The notes beneath the pieces are model-generated. The model ran no database searches. It saw nothing but the letters and a program-made list of their open reading frames with translations, and was not told the origin of the DNA. Of a stretch of 64,000 bases of DNA, positions 11,301 through 21,600 are shown piece after piece. Within the stretch, counting starts at the first letter, position 1, and each line of letters begins with the position of its first letter. Source of the DNA: Sinonovacula constricta (taxonomy: Eukaryota; Mollusca; Bivalvia; Cardiida; Solecurtidae); NCBI GenBank assembly GCA_007844125.1, contig CM017561.1, positions 29,204,494-29,268,493 on the forward strand, in the 5' to 3' direction. A program made the translations under genes and the position numbers.

Positions 11301-12574
11301 AACACACACTTTGTTTTATTGATGTCTTAATGTAAGTGAAAAGTGAAGAATAACAAAAGCAGTTGGATAATGCCATTATTGTAACTTAACTCATCCAAAT
11401 GCAACATAGCCAATCCAAATGCATCTTGACACCCCCAAATCTCAACCCCGCCGAAATGCATTTTTACTCCCCAAATCCATCGTAACACCACCCAAATGCA
11501 ACTTATCGCCACTCAAATGTATCTTAACACCACTCAAATGCAATTTGACACCCAAACGTATCTTAACTCCACTCAAATGCGACTTAACCCCATCCCAATG
11601 CATCTTAACCCACCCCAATTCAACATAACCCCACCCAAATGCAACTTAACCCCACCCACATGCAACTTAACCCCACCAAAATGCAACTTAATATCCAAAT
11701 GCATCTTAACCCCACCCAAATGCATTTAATCCCCACCCAAATGCAACTTTACACCGCCAATATGGTATTTCAAGTTTTCTACAGACTCACGACATCGGCT
11801 TGGGACAGGTCGGCAGCAACAGTCGGTTCTCTGGAGAACATGTCTTTTCGTACCCCCAACAGTTTTCTCGGCTCAATGCGGCCTACAATATGCAAAAAGC
11901 TCAGCTCGAAATAGTGTAGATGAAAAAGTAACGCAGGCAATTGTCCTATTGTATTGATGTTGTTGTTGCTATGTTACTTAATTTACACATGTGTGCATGC
12001 ATCAGAACGCAAAAACAAAACTATAAATAATAAGGTATTATTTTCTATACTTTACACCAACCCTGGTTATGAAATTAGAATACATATTATAATTTTGTAA
12101 ACGTTCTTACATTCTTTTACCATTTTCAATGTTATATTTTAATTTTATTTATGTCTTATAAATAAGCAACTTTCTTGATGAAAAATGTTAAAACTATGTC
12201 AATGAATATATAATGTGTCCTGTGTGTTTTCATTATAAATTTGGTACATTACTGGCTCTCTGACCTGTATTTTCTTGCCTTATCCTACTTTTGGTAAAAG
12301 TGAAAGCTTACATAGAAAATGGGTTCCGGAATTTTATTTTGTGAGCTGAGTTTTCTCTGTACCACTAATTCCTCATCACGAATAGCATATAAGAATTTAC
12401 CTTGAATGGACATTGGTCATCTTCCTGGCACAACATTTTGATTTCTGGGTTGTTGGTGAAGAAGTAAGGCATATGGTTCTCCGGCAAATTCAAGCTCTCC
12501 CAGTTGAAACCATGACAACCATGGAGGCACAAAAGAGCTAGAAGAACACACCATCCCGAAGACATCCATCTCAT
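593..12574 (-). CDS. EOGT: EGF domain-specific O-GlcNAc transferase, 5' part (partial gene)
   Basis: Transfers GlcNAc to Ser/Thr of folded EGF repeats in the ER lumen (GT61 family). Exons on the minus strand, all GT-AG with matching phases: 12574-12401, 11882-11791, 10961-10859, 6629-6532, 5528-5427, 3967-3861, 3336-3233, 685-593; together 291 codons. Exon 1 encodes a signal peptide (hydrophobic [13 protein letters not shown]) followed by [10 protein letters not shown], a family hallmark. Exon 2 has CWGYEKTC, exon 3 [17 protein letters not shown], exon 4 [15 protein letters not shown], exon 5 [17 protein letters not shown], exon 6 [11 protein letters not shown] and FMKLDA, exon 7 [11 protein letters not shown] and INNSFSTD, exon 8 [15 protein letters not shown]. 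These align collinearly with vertebrate EOGT as I remember it. The C-terminal catalytic half lies beyond the left edge. The exon 8 donor (GTATTT at 592-587) is weak and is the least certain boundary. Introns 2, 4 and 8 hold repeats. Confidence 0.93.
1757..2665 (+). mobile_element. M1 MITE copy interrupted by a second MITE
   Basis: Starts near 1757 with the M1 end TTAAAGGTAGTATCCGACAG. After the interrupting element at 1868-2260 it resumes with the M1 interior: a CTATCCGAGCCACGCTGC segment, GACCACTTACTTTTGATATC, and TGACGTCGATATCTATTTTT. The far terminal repeat is not recognisable, so the right end is approximate. It shares this interior with the copies at 9601, 10428, 6837, 23192 and 48163. 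It lies in EOGT intron 7. Confidence 0.7.
1868..2260. mobile_element. Mutator-like MITE with 9-bp target duplication
   Basis: A 393-bp element whose ends are inverted: left CAATCGGAAC then TTCGGGTAATTC, right GAATTACCCG then GTTCCGATTG. It is flanked by a perfect direct duplication CGTACATCC at 1859-1867 and 2261-2269. A 9-bp duplication is typical of Mutator-like elements. It is inserted in an M1 MITE. The interior carries a 125-codon plus-strand ORF with no recognisable domain, and I regard the element as non-autonomous. A second copy is at 16876-17286. Confidence 0.8.
3585..3697. repeat. (GT)n microsatellite followed by G14
   Basis: Long pure GT tract ending in a run of 14 G (3683-3696). 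It lies in EOGT intron 6, between exon 7 (ends 3336) and exon 6 (starts 3861). Read-through frames give poly-VC/CV or TH peptides that are not genes. Confidence 0.95.
5590..5650. mobile_element. Fragment of the Mutator-like MITE end
   Basis: Contains GACGGAATTACCCGAGGAGT, matching the right terminus of the elements at 1868-2260 and 16876-17286. Only about 50-60 bp is recognisable, so this is a degraded or partial copy just upstream of EOGT exon 5. Confidence 0.45.
6278..6460 (+). repeat. Dispersed repeat, copy 1
   Basis: Segment containing ACCGTTCCAAGGCGGTAACT and TGCAATGCTCATAGGA. A second diverged copy lies at 59517-59690 in Apollo B intron 3. No terminal repeats or coding potential are seen; the class is unknown. 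Confidence 0.6.
6837..7330 (-). mobile_element. M1 MITE copy interrupted by a 124-bp hairpin element
   Basis: Begins with CCTTAAAGGTAGTGTCCATC and contains the reverse-oriented M1 interior (ATCACGTGGTTTTCTTATTT, then GTGCAGCGTGGCTCGGATAG). It is interrupted at 6990-7113. It lies in EOGT intron 3, between exon 4 (6532-6629) and exon 3 (10859). The right terminus is degraded. Confidence 0.65.
6990..7113. mobile_element. 124-bp palindromic MITE with 9-bp target duplication
   Basis: Perfect 27-bp inverted arms at 6997-7023 and 7080-7106 (core GGACAAAAGTCCCTGAGGAC) leave a spacer of only 56 bp. Direct repeats GTGCTAGGA at 6981-6989 and 7114-7122 flank it. The arms extend imperfectly to the element ends. 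It is too short to code. The 9-bp duplication suggests Mutator-like mobilisation. Confidence 0.8.
8227..8420. repeat. (AGT)n microsatellite, pure then interrupted
   Basis: Pure trinucleotide tract to about 8321, then degenerate AGT/AAT/GTT units. It lies in EOGT intron 3. The poly-Val, poly-Ser and poly-Tyr ORFs across it are artefacts. Confidence 0.95.
8509..8787 (-). mobile_element. tRNA-derived SINE, family S2
   Basis: Read on the minus strand: a tRNA-like head (TAGCTCAAGTGGTAGAGCGT as A box, GCGGATTTAAACC near the B box), then a body with GGGCTAAGGGGACAGCATTA and a tail ATGTCGCTGCACAGTATCGG. The same body and tail occur at 60436-60660. This copy also has about 29 nt not present in the other, including a second B-box-like GGGTTCAATCCCC at roughly 8590-8610. 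Confidence 0.75.
9601..10149 (+). mobile_element. M1 MITE, copy with both terminal repeats
   Basis: Left end CTTTAAAGGTGGTATCCGA and right end GGTATACCACCTTTAAG are inverted copies. The interior carries ACTTACTTTTGAGATCACGT and TGACGTCGATATCTATTTTT. About 549 bp long with no coding potential. It lies in EOGT intron 3. Confidence 0.75.
10428..10800 (+). mobile_element. M1 MITE copy, partial
   Basis: Contains ATGAGATCCGACAGTGTAG near its left end and the M1 interior (CCACGTGACCACTTACTTTT, CTGACGTCGGTATCTATCC). It ends about 60 bp from the donor side of EOGT exon 3. The right terminal repeat is not seen. Confidence 0.65.
11236..11335 (+). mobile_element. M1 MITE left-end fragment
   Basis: TTTAAAGGCGGTATCGAATA followed by AATTATTGTTACCTGAAAAG matches the left arm of other M1 copies. 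Only about 100 bp is recognisable. EOGT intron 2. Confidence 0.5.
11392..11753. repeat. ~21-bp minisatellite in EOGT intron 2
   Basis: Roughly seventeen degenerate units around CCACCCAAATGCAACTTAAC. On the EOGT strand each unit carries GGGTGGGG-type G runs, and the array begins only about 37 nt downstream of the exon 2 donor (11790-11789). Plus-strand ORFs rich in Thr/Pro/Gln/Leu here are repeat artefacts. Confidence 0.85.
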
Positions 12575-15500
12575 CCTGGTAGTGTAATTTGTATTTTTTA
12601 ATTGGCTTCCAGTCGCAAAACAACAACAAAATTAAATTAATAACCACTAAGACGAAACAAAAACGCGTCTTAACAGTAAATTTCACCCCAGTCTGAATTG
12701 CGGAAGGAAGGACCTTAGAATCATTGTACATTGTATATATGTATATATCGCAATCTAACTGGAAAACTAGCTTTGATTATCATAGGACAACCTTGGCCCC
12801 GAACACCCAGGAGCGAGGGATTGTGGGTTCCAGCTCTTTGCTCTCTGCTCCAGGCGCCGATTTCCTAAAAATCGGACAAGAATAAAAATCGGACAGCATT
12901 GTTAAACACAATAATTAGGCGATGTTGCTTACGAAAAAAGGGGGCGGGGCATAGATTGACCGTCGCGGTGTTTTGTGCGACTATTTAACTCAGAGAAAAT
13001 CGTGCAAACATACACATGAAAATACGGCTTTCTGAATAGACAAAAAGCGCGCATATAATGATAGCCATGCTTTAAAGATTAAATTTAAACGTGAAACGTG
13101 GTATAATTAGATGTTAAGTTGATTGTTATACAGAACTAAAGAAAGACTTATTGAACCGCCCAAAGAAAACATCAGCCGAGCCTCAGCAGTGCATCGTTGT
13201 GTGACGTAATCACTTTATGAAGGTATATTGAGTGACCAACACTGGCACTGTAAACTTTGGGAAAAGGGTCAGTCGTTTTTGTTTTTCGAATCCTACACAG
13301 CTGTTTTTGTCCGGTCGAGCAATCACAAGTTTTATTTGACAATATGCATTTGTTTCTATCAGCAGCATAGTGCTATTGTAGCAAATGTTTAGGTATTAAA
13401 GATGATTGCGGTAGTTCGTGAGGCGCATTCAATTTGCGCATAGGAGCTCTTCAATATGAAGGAAGTTAAGTAGTAAAATTTATGTTAAAGTGCTTCAAAA
13501 CTTAGGGTTGAGCGTTCGAATCCTGCTATAAGCACGCATGGTCAACTTTTTTTCTTCCTACTTTTTCATTTTGACAATAATTTCTGCATCACACTACCAG
13601 ATTAAAATGAAACCCGTAGTTTGTTAATTTTAATTTCTGACAGCTATTGATTGATTGAATTTGCCAAATTCTTTGCGAGTATATGCTTCAATTGAACCCA
13701 TTTAAAAAACAAACAAACAAACAAAAACAAAATTAAAAAGTCATTTTTATTGTGATATGTTCAGCATACATAGAACTACAAAAATGACAAAAAAAAAATC
13801 TGAAATAGTTTTTCAAGAAATTAAAAACTTGGTAAAAACTGAATTTATTTGCATAATAAATTGTAATCAAATTATTGTTTTGGAAATCGCATTGATTTTT
13901 ACTATATAGTGTATATGATATCTAATCATTTATTATTGTTAAATCGATTGTATACAACACATTAAAATATGTTTCGAGAAAATATTTTAGTAATACTTTT
14001 TTTTGTATTTAAATACTTCGTAAACATGGAAACGTTCTTGAAAAATACACAGACACAGTCTGTGACCCGTCCTGATCAACATGTGGCTGATGTATTCACC
14101 TAAGCTAGATATATTATTCTTCAGGTTACAAACTTTTTGACACTAAACTAATAAATAGTGCGGACAATTAAGCAGCCTAAAACATAGTAGATTTTGTGGA
14201 AATACCGTTCGAAACTGTATAAGGTAAATAAATTATACATTTATACTAATTAAAGACACGCTTACTGTTTATTTACAGTGAAATGTAAGTATCAGAAATC
14301 AAAAATCGCATGTTTGAATCATTTAAGCCGCATGGATAACAAACTGTGCACACAGAGTAAAAATACCTGCCAGTAATAATAAATGCCATTCCAGATATCC
14401 AACAGACGCCGTTAGTCCCTCGCAAAAAAATCCGATATCACTGAATTTTTCCGGATAATAGATACCACTTATACAGGCGCGTATCCAGTTGTAACACAGA
14501 CGCCAGTCTGGTTATAATTACTTAAAATTAAGATTTTGTGTTTTATGTTGTTGTTGTTTTTTAATTTAAGACAAGTTGTGTTTTTTTTTTCATACAAGAT
14601 TTGTTTCATCAATAGAACCGAGGGCAATTATGCCGTTATCACTACATGCATATACCGTGGGGTACGTGGCCAGAAAAAATCGTTCTCATGAATATAGACA
14701 AGAAGATCTGACTGGCTCCATGAGCAAAGCGGAACGGAAATTCAGCCAATGAAATTGGCTTTCGTTGCAAAAACTCCTCACTAAAAGTGTTTTGGAGTTC
14801 AACCACAAGCCAGCTAAGAATGAAGCGCAAAACTTAAAAAGGCAACGTCTGTATAGTTTTCTTTACGTCCGACATATCAGGTTTGTCAGAGCACAATTAA
14901 TTCATCAAAGCGGGGTTGTTTCCGTTTGCACTGATCGTTAATAATTATCATTGATCATTTTTTTAAATGTCACGCTGAAGGTAAACAGCGCGTTTTGTTC
15001 TTCTAGAGACCTTGATTACGCGGTTAGTGAGAGTAAAGGCTTGTATAGAAATTGGCTATTTATTATTTAGTCTATGGAAGAATGTTTGACAATAAGAACT
15101 GTAAAAACTATTGATTTGTTGTTTTTGTGTGTTTTTGTTGTTGTTGTTGTTGTTTTTTGTTTGTTTTTGTTTTGTGTATTATTGGTATTCTCAAGATGAT
15201 CCCTCTCGCCCATTTCATTATTTTCTTTATTTCCAATAAAAAAGAGCTGGTATTTCTTGCAAAAGGATGTACTCGTTTTGATATTGGTAACATAAAAATG
15301 TAAATACTGATATTTGCAGATGCAGTAGATTTAAATGAAATGAAGATGAATCTGATCTCTCTATGGTTTTTATGTCTGTTAACTGCCAGGCGAGAATTAA
15401 AGGGGAGATCATTTATTATTATGGGCCTCTGGCCCGAAATACGAGTAAAGATATATCACGCGACCTAGAAAACAAAGTCTAGAAAAAATGAATATATTTT

Positions 15501-16875
15501 TTTTAATATTTAATAAATCTGATTCTTAAAAAATGTGTACTTTAAAAACGACCTCTCCTTTCACTGTGTACATGTCTCTCTCCGCGTATCGTACGTATAT
15601 TTTTTTACATATCCTTGTTTACATGTATTATTTTTACAATGTCAATCATTGTACCACATCATTTACCACATCATGCATCATGGGCAAAATCTTGATTTTG
15701 ACTACTAAATGTAAAACTAACTTGTATTCTGTACAACAGACCTTGACATTCGCAATTTTTCGGTTGTTGGGAAGTCCGAATTTCAATTTCCGCAAAAGTA
15801 CATACTGAATTGTTAAACTATAAAATGTGAATTTACAACTTCAAGGGGTTTATATCTTGATAGTATTATCTTAAAAGTAACATATTCTAACAGTTCTTCA
15901 CGGCGATCTTTGGCGTTAATTGTGAGAAATAAACTTTGCGCAAAATCATACCCGGCATTTTCCGTCAGACGACGTTATAACGTTTTTGTCAGGATGCTTT
16001 TGCCAAATAGCTTTTTTGTATATAAATAAACATTCGACTTTTTATCCAGTCTTTCTGAATTCAGTTGCATAAGAAAGATTTGCCTCGCACGGAAACAGCG
16101 AAAATAGCCTTTTTCTAACAATCCTTTTTTGACATACTTCGTTTTGCTAAAACCTCTTCCTACCTCATTAAGTTGCTCCTGCACCTTTCCAGGAAGAAAG
16201 CTTGTCAATCAGAACTTACGTAATCAAATAGTTGACAGAGTTTTTTTTTGAACACTGCTTGAATATACACATTCAACTTATCAGTTAAAAACAAGTTTTC
16301 AGCTCAAATCCCGGCTATGACGCATGAATCGGTACTGTAAGGTCCGCGCAGTCTAAAAATAACATTTACGTCATTGTATCAGTCTTATACACACGTGTAT
16401 ATGCCTTAATGTCTATCATGTGTTTATCGCGCCATTACACCATATGTAACACATAAGAAGTGCATTTCAAATGAAAGTTGCAGTATTTCATACAACTTCA
16501 GGTTGTTGCATATAGACTGTGACAAAGAAATGAATTGAATAGCTCAATATGAATTAGTCGCTTTCTATTTCTCTCTTCGTGATTCTCCCCTTCTTTCCAA
16601 TATGTTGCTATATATACATTTAGGTGCCATTTAACAAGGTGTTGTGTCAACAGGCTGTGTATCAAGGGTTTTGAGATTGGCAGTCATCTTAGTCATACTT
16701 TCCGCCCATCACCTACTCCCTTATAACCTTTCTGTAAGTAAGCTGATCCGAATGAGGTCGTATTATCAAAATTTATTATCCAGCTTGTGACGTCGTTTTC
16801 TTATTGCGATTGTGACATCGGCAATTCTCGTGAACGTTTCCGGTAATTTCCGGACAGGTATGACGCCTGTTTCAG

Positions 16876-17286
16876 CAATCGGAACAACTCGGATAATCAT
16901 CACCAATTTATACTTCCAATGACTCTAAGGAAGATAGAGGCTTCAAGCATTTCAGGCCATTTCGGGACTACTTTTGTGACAGACGTCAAAACAAAGATGG
17001 CAGTTCGGATGACAGCTCCCTACAGTACGATGCCTGTAAAACTTCAATTTGTGGCGGCTCCAAATTTAAATCATCCAATTTTAATTTACCCATCGCAGCA
17101 GGCAAGCAGCTGTCGAACGATCGCATTGTTTATGTTTTGTGCGAACTACATTCTAGATATTCTTCTTCCGACTTCTTCCGACTTCCGGCGAACAAAACGG
17201 TCGTGATTTCAGTAAGTATCATTGCTCCAGATACATCCCGAGGGATGATCGTCCAGAGGACGGAATTACCCGAGGAGTTACGATTG
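16876..17286. mobile_element. Mutator-like MITE, second copy
   Basis: Starts CAATCGGAACAACTCGGATA and ends GAATTACCCGAGGAGTTACG plus ATTG. Its interior is closely related to 1868-2260 (shared ACAAAGATGGCAG, CAGTACGATGCC and CGGCGAACAAAACGGTCGTG). No matching target duplication is visible at these ends. About 411 bp. Confidence 0.75.
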
Positions 17287-17526
17287 ATGAAATGACTGAT
17301 ATATTATCTGGTTGAAAGGTTTACACAGTGAACTAAACACACATTTCTTATGACAACGTTTAATTTTATGTTGGAAGTATATGTACCATTTTAAGTTAGA
17401 AATAAGCTAACATGAATTAGTAAAATCTTGAATGTTTACAATCTTGAGTGCATGAAAATGAAATGTTTAGTTCAGGATTTCAACTACATTTATTCACAAA
17501 CTTTGAAGAGTGTGAATTTATTTTTT

Positions 17527-17762
17527 CACTGTGTATAGTATGCCGTGAAGACCTGGCATGATACCACACCCGGTATTGTGGTATCCAGACACCAGGTCAA
17601 CCAGTCGTGGAACTACCCTTATATTTGCTTGAGCGTTAGTAAGGGAGTTAAACAACCTCCATTTTTAACATTTTTGGTATGTCGCAACCTGGGATCGAAC
17701 CCGGGGCCTCAAGTACCTGGAGCAGATGCTCTACAGATTGCGCTACCCAGTCCGGTCACACA
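17527..17762 (-). mobile_element. tRNA-derived SINE, family S3
   Basis: On the minus strand a tRNA-like head GGGTAGCGCAATCTGTAGAG and a B box GGGTTCGATCCC lie near 17680-17755. The body includes CAACCAGTCGTGGAACTACC and CTTATATTTGCTTGAGCGTT. The same body occurs at 40546-40738. ORFs across it are artefacts. Confidence 0.75.
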
Positions 17763-18305
17763 AGATGTATTTGGACAACCTGTATATATATCATTTGTGT
17801 AATATACACTACCATTATTTTTTCTTAACATTTTTATCTGCATTGTTTTTTTTTTTTTATATATTTTACACATTTTGCTAATTTTGTTGTCCACAAACTA
17901 ATGAAAGTCATTTAAATGCATATGCTGTAAAAATTTGTCTGAACCTTGTTGTCATTTTTCCAGCAAAGTGTGTATAGATTTGACTGTATATGTATTGTAC
18001 AATAAAAACAAACATGTAAGGTTTGGTTTAAAAAAAATGACCAAACAAACAAACTGTATTTATACTTTTATTATTCACCATTACAGTATAAAATCTTATA
18101 CTTCAGCCATGCCTTATGCAAGACAGTTTTGCTTGCAGTTCTTAGTGCAGATCTAAGGAGAATGAAAACATAAAGCATTAAGTTTAAGTGGAACTATCTT
18201 GTTAAGCAAGAAGTGTATCTAATATATGTTACCAAAAGCCTCTTCTACGGATGACCATTGCAATGTTGTTATTTGTTACATCACACCACATCACACTAAC
18301 ACAAT

Positions 18306-18488
18306 TATGGTCATATTGGTGATGTCCAGCTAATTATTGGTGGAGGTGGACTGGTCACTTATGTCTGGGTAGAACCACCGGCGCATCGCAGGTTAGCTGG
18401 AAAACCTCTGTCCCGACCGGGTCTCGAACCCAAGCTGAGGGGCTAAGGAGTTACAAGTGAGTGATTCTTACCACTTGAACATGGATCC
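18306..18488 (-). mobile_element. tRNA-derived SINE, family S1
   Basis: Family S1 is recognised by GATGTCCAGCTA, GGTGGAGG, a TGTCTGGGTAGAACCACCGG segment and a B-box complement TCTCGAACCCA. The tRNA-like promoter reads on the minus strand. This copy lies just downstream of the NIF3L1 stop codon. Confidence 0.7.
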
Positions 18489-18652
18489 CTCCTCTTTGAG
18501 ATGAAAAAAGAGATTAAAAATTCAAATTTAGTGCAACTAAAGTTCCTCACAGAATAGGAGTTCTGATCTGAACTCTCAAGAGGACATTGACTTGTGTCGC
18601 TCTACGAGATATGATATTAAAAGATTGAGCTAAACGGGGAGGGGAGTGGTGG

Positions 18653-21600
18653 TTAGACGATAACAAGGGGATCAGCATCTGTCTGTGACACAACAACATT
18701 AACACTAGACTCTAGTAGACTGCTGAGCTTCTTCTGCAACTGGTACAAGTATCCTCGCTCCGTATTACTGTGTTCACAGAGTATGACAGACGATCCGTTG
18801 TAGACTGCATGTAAAACATCATGGTGCGACATCTCACCAGTCACATACAGACTAGCAGTCACATTACGCAACACACTGCTCCCCGATCCAGCACACACTG
18901 CCACACTTGATATCATTGGAGAACCTGGAAAATTAGGAAAACAAACATTCACACATTTATTTATCTCTCAAAACATGCTTGTAAACCAAGCAAAATGTGT
19001 TCCTATACTATTTCCATGAATTGGAGGCCTGCATACTTTTGAATATAACTACATGTGCCAATATAAGGGTCTCCTAGGGCCTACTTTTATATTCTTTACC
19101 CCTCATCTTGTTTTGTTTTGAAATATATCACATTGACCCATTTTGACCATTATAGTGATGTCCAGCTACTTAGGTGGAGGAAGACCCAGCCTAATGTCTA
19201 GGTAGAACAACCAGTGCACTGTGTCAGCTGGAAGACCTTCCCACATTAAGGCCTTTGCCCCTATTGGGACTCGAACCCATGTGGTGAGATGTTGAGCAGT
19301 CAGAGGAGCCTCAGTTTGCTTGATTGCAAATTTGAATGGGTTCGAGTCCCGTTCTGGGCAAAGGACTTAATGTTGGAAGGTCTTCCAGCTGACCTGCAGT
19401 GTGCAGGTTTTTCTACCCAGACATTTGTTTGGGTCTTTCTCCACCAAAATAGCTCTACGTCACTATAATGATCATAATAAGTCGATGCGATGTATTTCAA
19501 AAACAAAATAAAGTAAATATGAATAAAATCTCAGAAAAAAAGGTCTTCAATTTGACCAGTGGTGATTCTGTAGCTCTACCTAGGATTTGTTTCTGGCTTT
19601 TAATATACATGGGAGGACTTTGCCATAAACACCACCAACAAATCTGCACAAAATAGCAAATCAAGTCTAATATTTATTGTCATCAAATGGTTTACCTTTC
19701 ATACAAGCTCACTTTATAAACTGTATAAACATGTTTATCTTTGCAAGATAATTATTTTAAATTTCATCCATGTTTATCTACCTGGTGCAGTAGCTAGGCG
19801 CACATGTCTCAAACCTAGGTGAGCTTTTACTGTATGGAGGGCTTCATCTAAACTGATTGGCTGGCTTAATTTTCCTTTCCTACCCATTCCATATCCGGGC
19901 TTCGGAATCTGTAAAACAAGATCTTAATACAGTACAATTATTTTAAAAAAATCTCCTCAGTTACCCAAGTTGCCAACTCATGTGTCTAAAGCAGATGTTT
20001 TTTTTACTTTTTCCTTTTGTTTATTTTATTTTGTTATACACTGTAACTGCAGAATCAGTTGGCAATATGTGTTTGAAATTATTTCATAACCAACATGATG
20101 GTACATCATACCTTGTACAAGTCTTATTAAAAGTCTGTTCTGTTCTGTTACAATGTATTTTATGAAGATAAAACATAAGAACATTGAAATACAATTTACC
20201 GTATGTTTATGAAAAAGTAGTACCATTGTTGAATGTGTGAAACCTAATGGAGTAAAGCCTATCTTCCAGTTTACTTATATGTTAAACTCAATATTCTGCT
20301 TCATCAGAGGAAGAATAACTAAAATATGATAATTCATACATTTATTTACAGTTTTTCAAACAAAATATCCTAGTTTTTTGTACATGCACTCATGCAGCAA
20401 TTTTTTTATTAACACGTTCCAATAATAATGACAGTGAGAGTTTCTTAAAAGGTTAATGTCTTCCTTAAAAATGACAGCTATACTGAATTTACAACAAATC
20501 TTCATCTACTTAGACTTGCAATCGTTAATTCAATAAGTTTCTTTGTTGCAGATTCCTTTTTTATAATGATTTGTTTTTATATATAAAATACAGTGAGTAA
20601 AGATTATCCTATAAAATGCTTGGGTAAAACAAGTGACACATCACCGTTTAGGTAAATCTTTTTGTATCTTGCTAGTAGATCGCTTTACCCCGCCATAACC
20701 ATTGAACGACAATGTTACATAAATCACGCAAACAACACAACAGACATTGAAATATATAAAGGCGGGGATTTAAATTATTTTGATCATGACAAAATACATA
20801 CTGAGTTAGTATTGTCAATGAAAAAGGACAGATGAATTGTAAAACTTAATTTTTCAACTTTTAAGTGCATGATAATGGTTCACCTTTATTAGATCCTGTG
20901 TTTGAAGGTTGTTGATGGCAGACATTTGTGGAGCTACGACCTTCATTGCAGCTGCTAGAGATATATCTGTACACTGCACACGGATATGGACAGTTGCAGG
21001 GGTTGATGTGTTGTCAGGACTGAACATAGAGCAGATTACTTCATTAATCTTTTAGTATGTTACAAATATTTTCAAATAATATAAAGTTGGTATTTACAGA
21101 ACCTAATGTTTATTTTTATTTTTTTTAAATAAACTGCTAATCATCTTTTATATTTGAAATAACATTGTCATTAATAATAGCTATTACTAATCAATATTTA
21201 TCTAGTTTAAAGACACATGCCATTGGCAATCATCTCTATCCGTTTATGAACTGGTGGAAAAAATAGGAATTGAGCTTAAATGATGCACTTTTATTTTTTA
21301 GTTGCTTTGCAAATACCTGTATCTTTATTACTGGTAATTCTAAAGAAAAAGGGTCAAACGTATGAAAGACTTACTTTCCTGTGGCCTGTGTAAGCTTCAT
21401 TTCTGGGAGAGACTTGAGTTGGGTCACAATTTCTGAGCACTTGTCAGCTGCGAGGTCAAACTCCAATCTCTTGGTGTAGATAGACGGGTACTCATAATGA
21501 GCCTCAACTGGCTTCACTTCATTGCAATCTAAGAAAATTTTGTTTTATTTATTTTGTAGACACATCACAGCAATTAATTATGATCATTATAGTGACATCC

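Larger units (their letters stand above)
12575..18652. other. Intergenic region between EOGT and NIF3L1 5'/3' ends
   Basis: About 6 kb without a gene I can support. It includes the EOGT upstream side, the Mutator-like MITE copy at 16876-17286, an S3 SINE at 17527-17762 and an S1 SINE at 18306-18488. A tRNA B-box-like GCGTTCGAATCC near 13512 is probably another SINE relic. Short ORFs of 60-95 codons (for example 15533-15808 and 15975-16208) show no domain, splice or codon signal that I trust. Confidence 0.5.

Noticed and set aside
11327..11914. ORFs with repeated [12 protein letters not shown] peptides
   Set aside because: Translation of the 21-bp minisatellite; the real coding content here is the short minus-strand EOGT exon 11791-11882.
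12417..12731. 104-codon minus-strand ORF upstream of and overlapping EOGT exon 1
   Set aside because: Different frame from the exon with signal peptide and EOGT similarity; a shadow frame.
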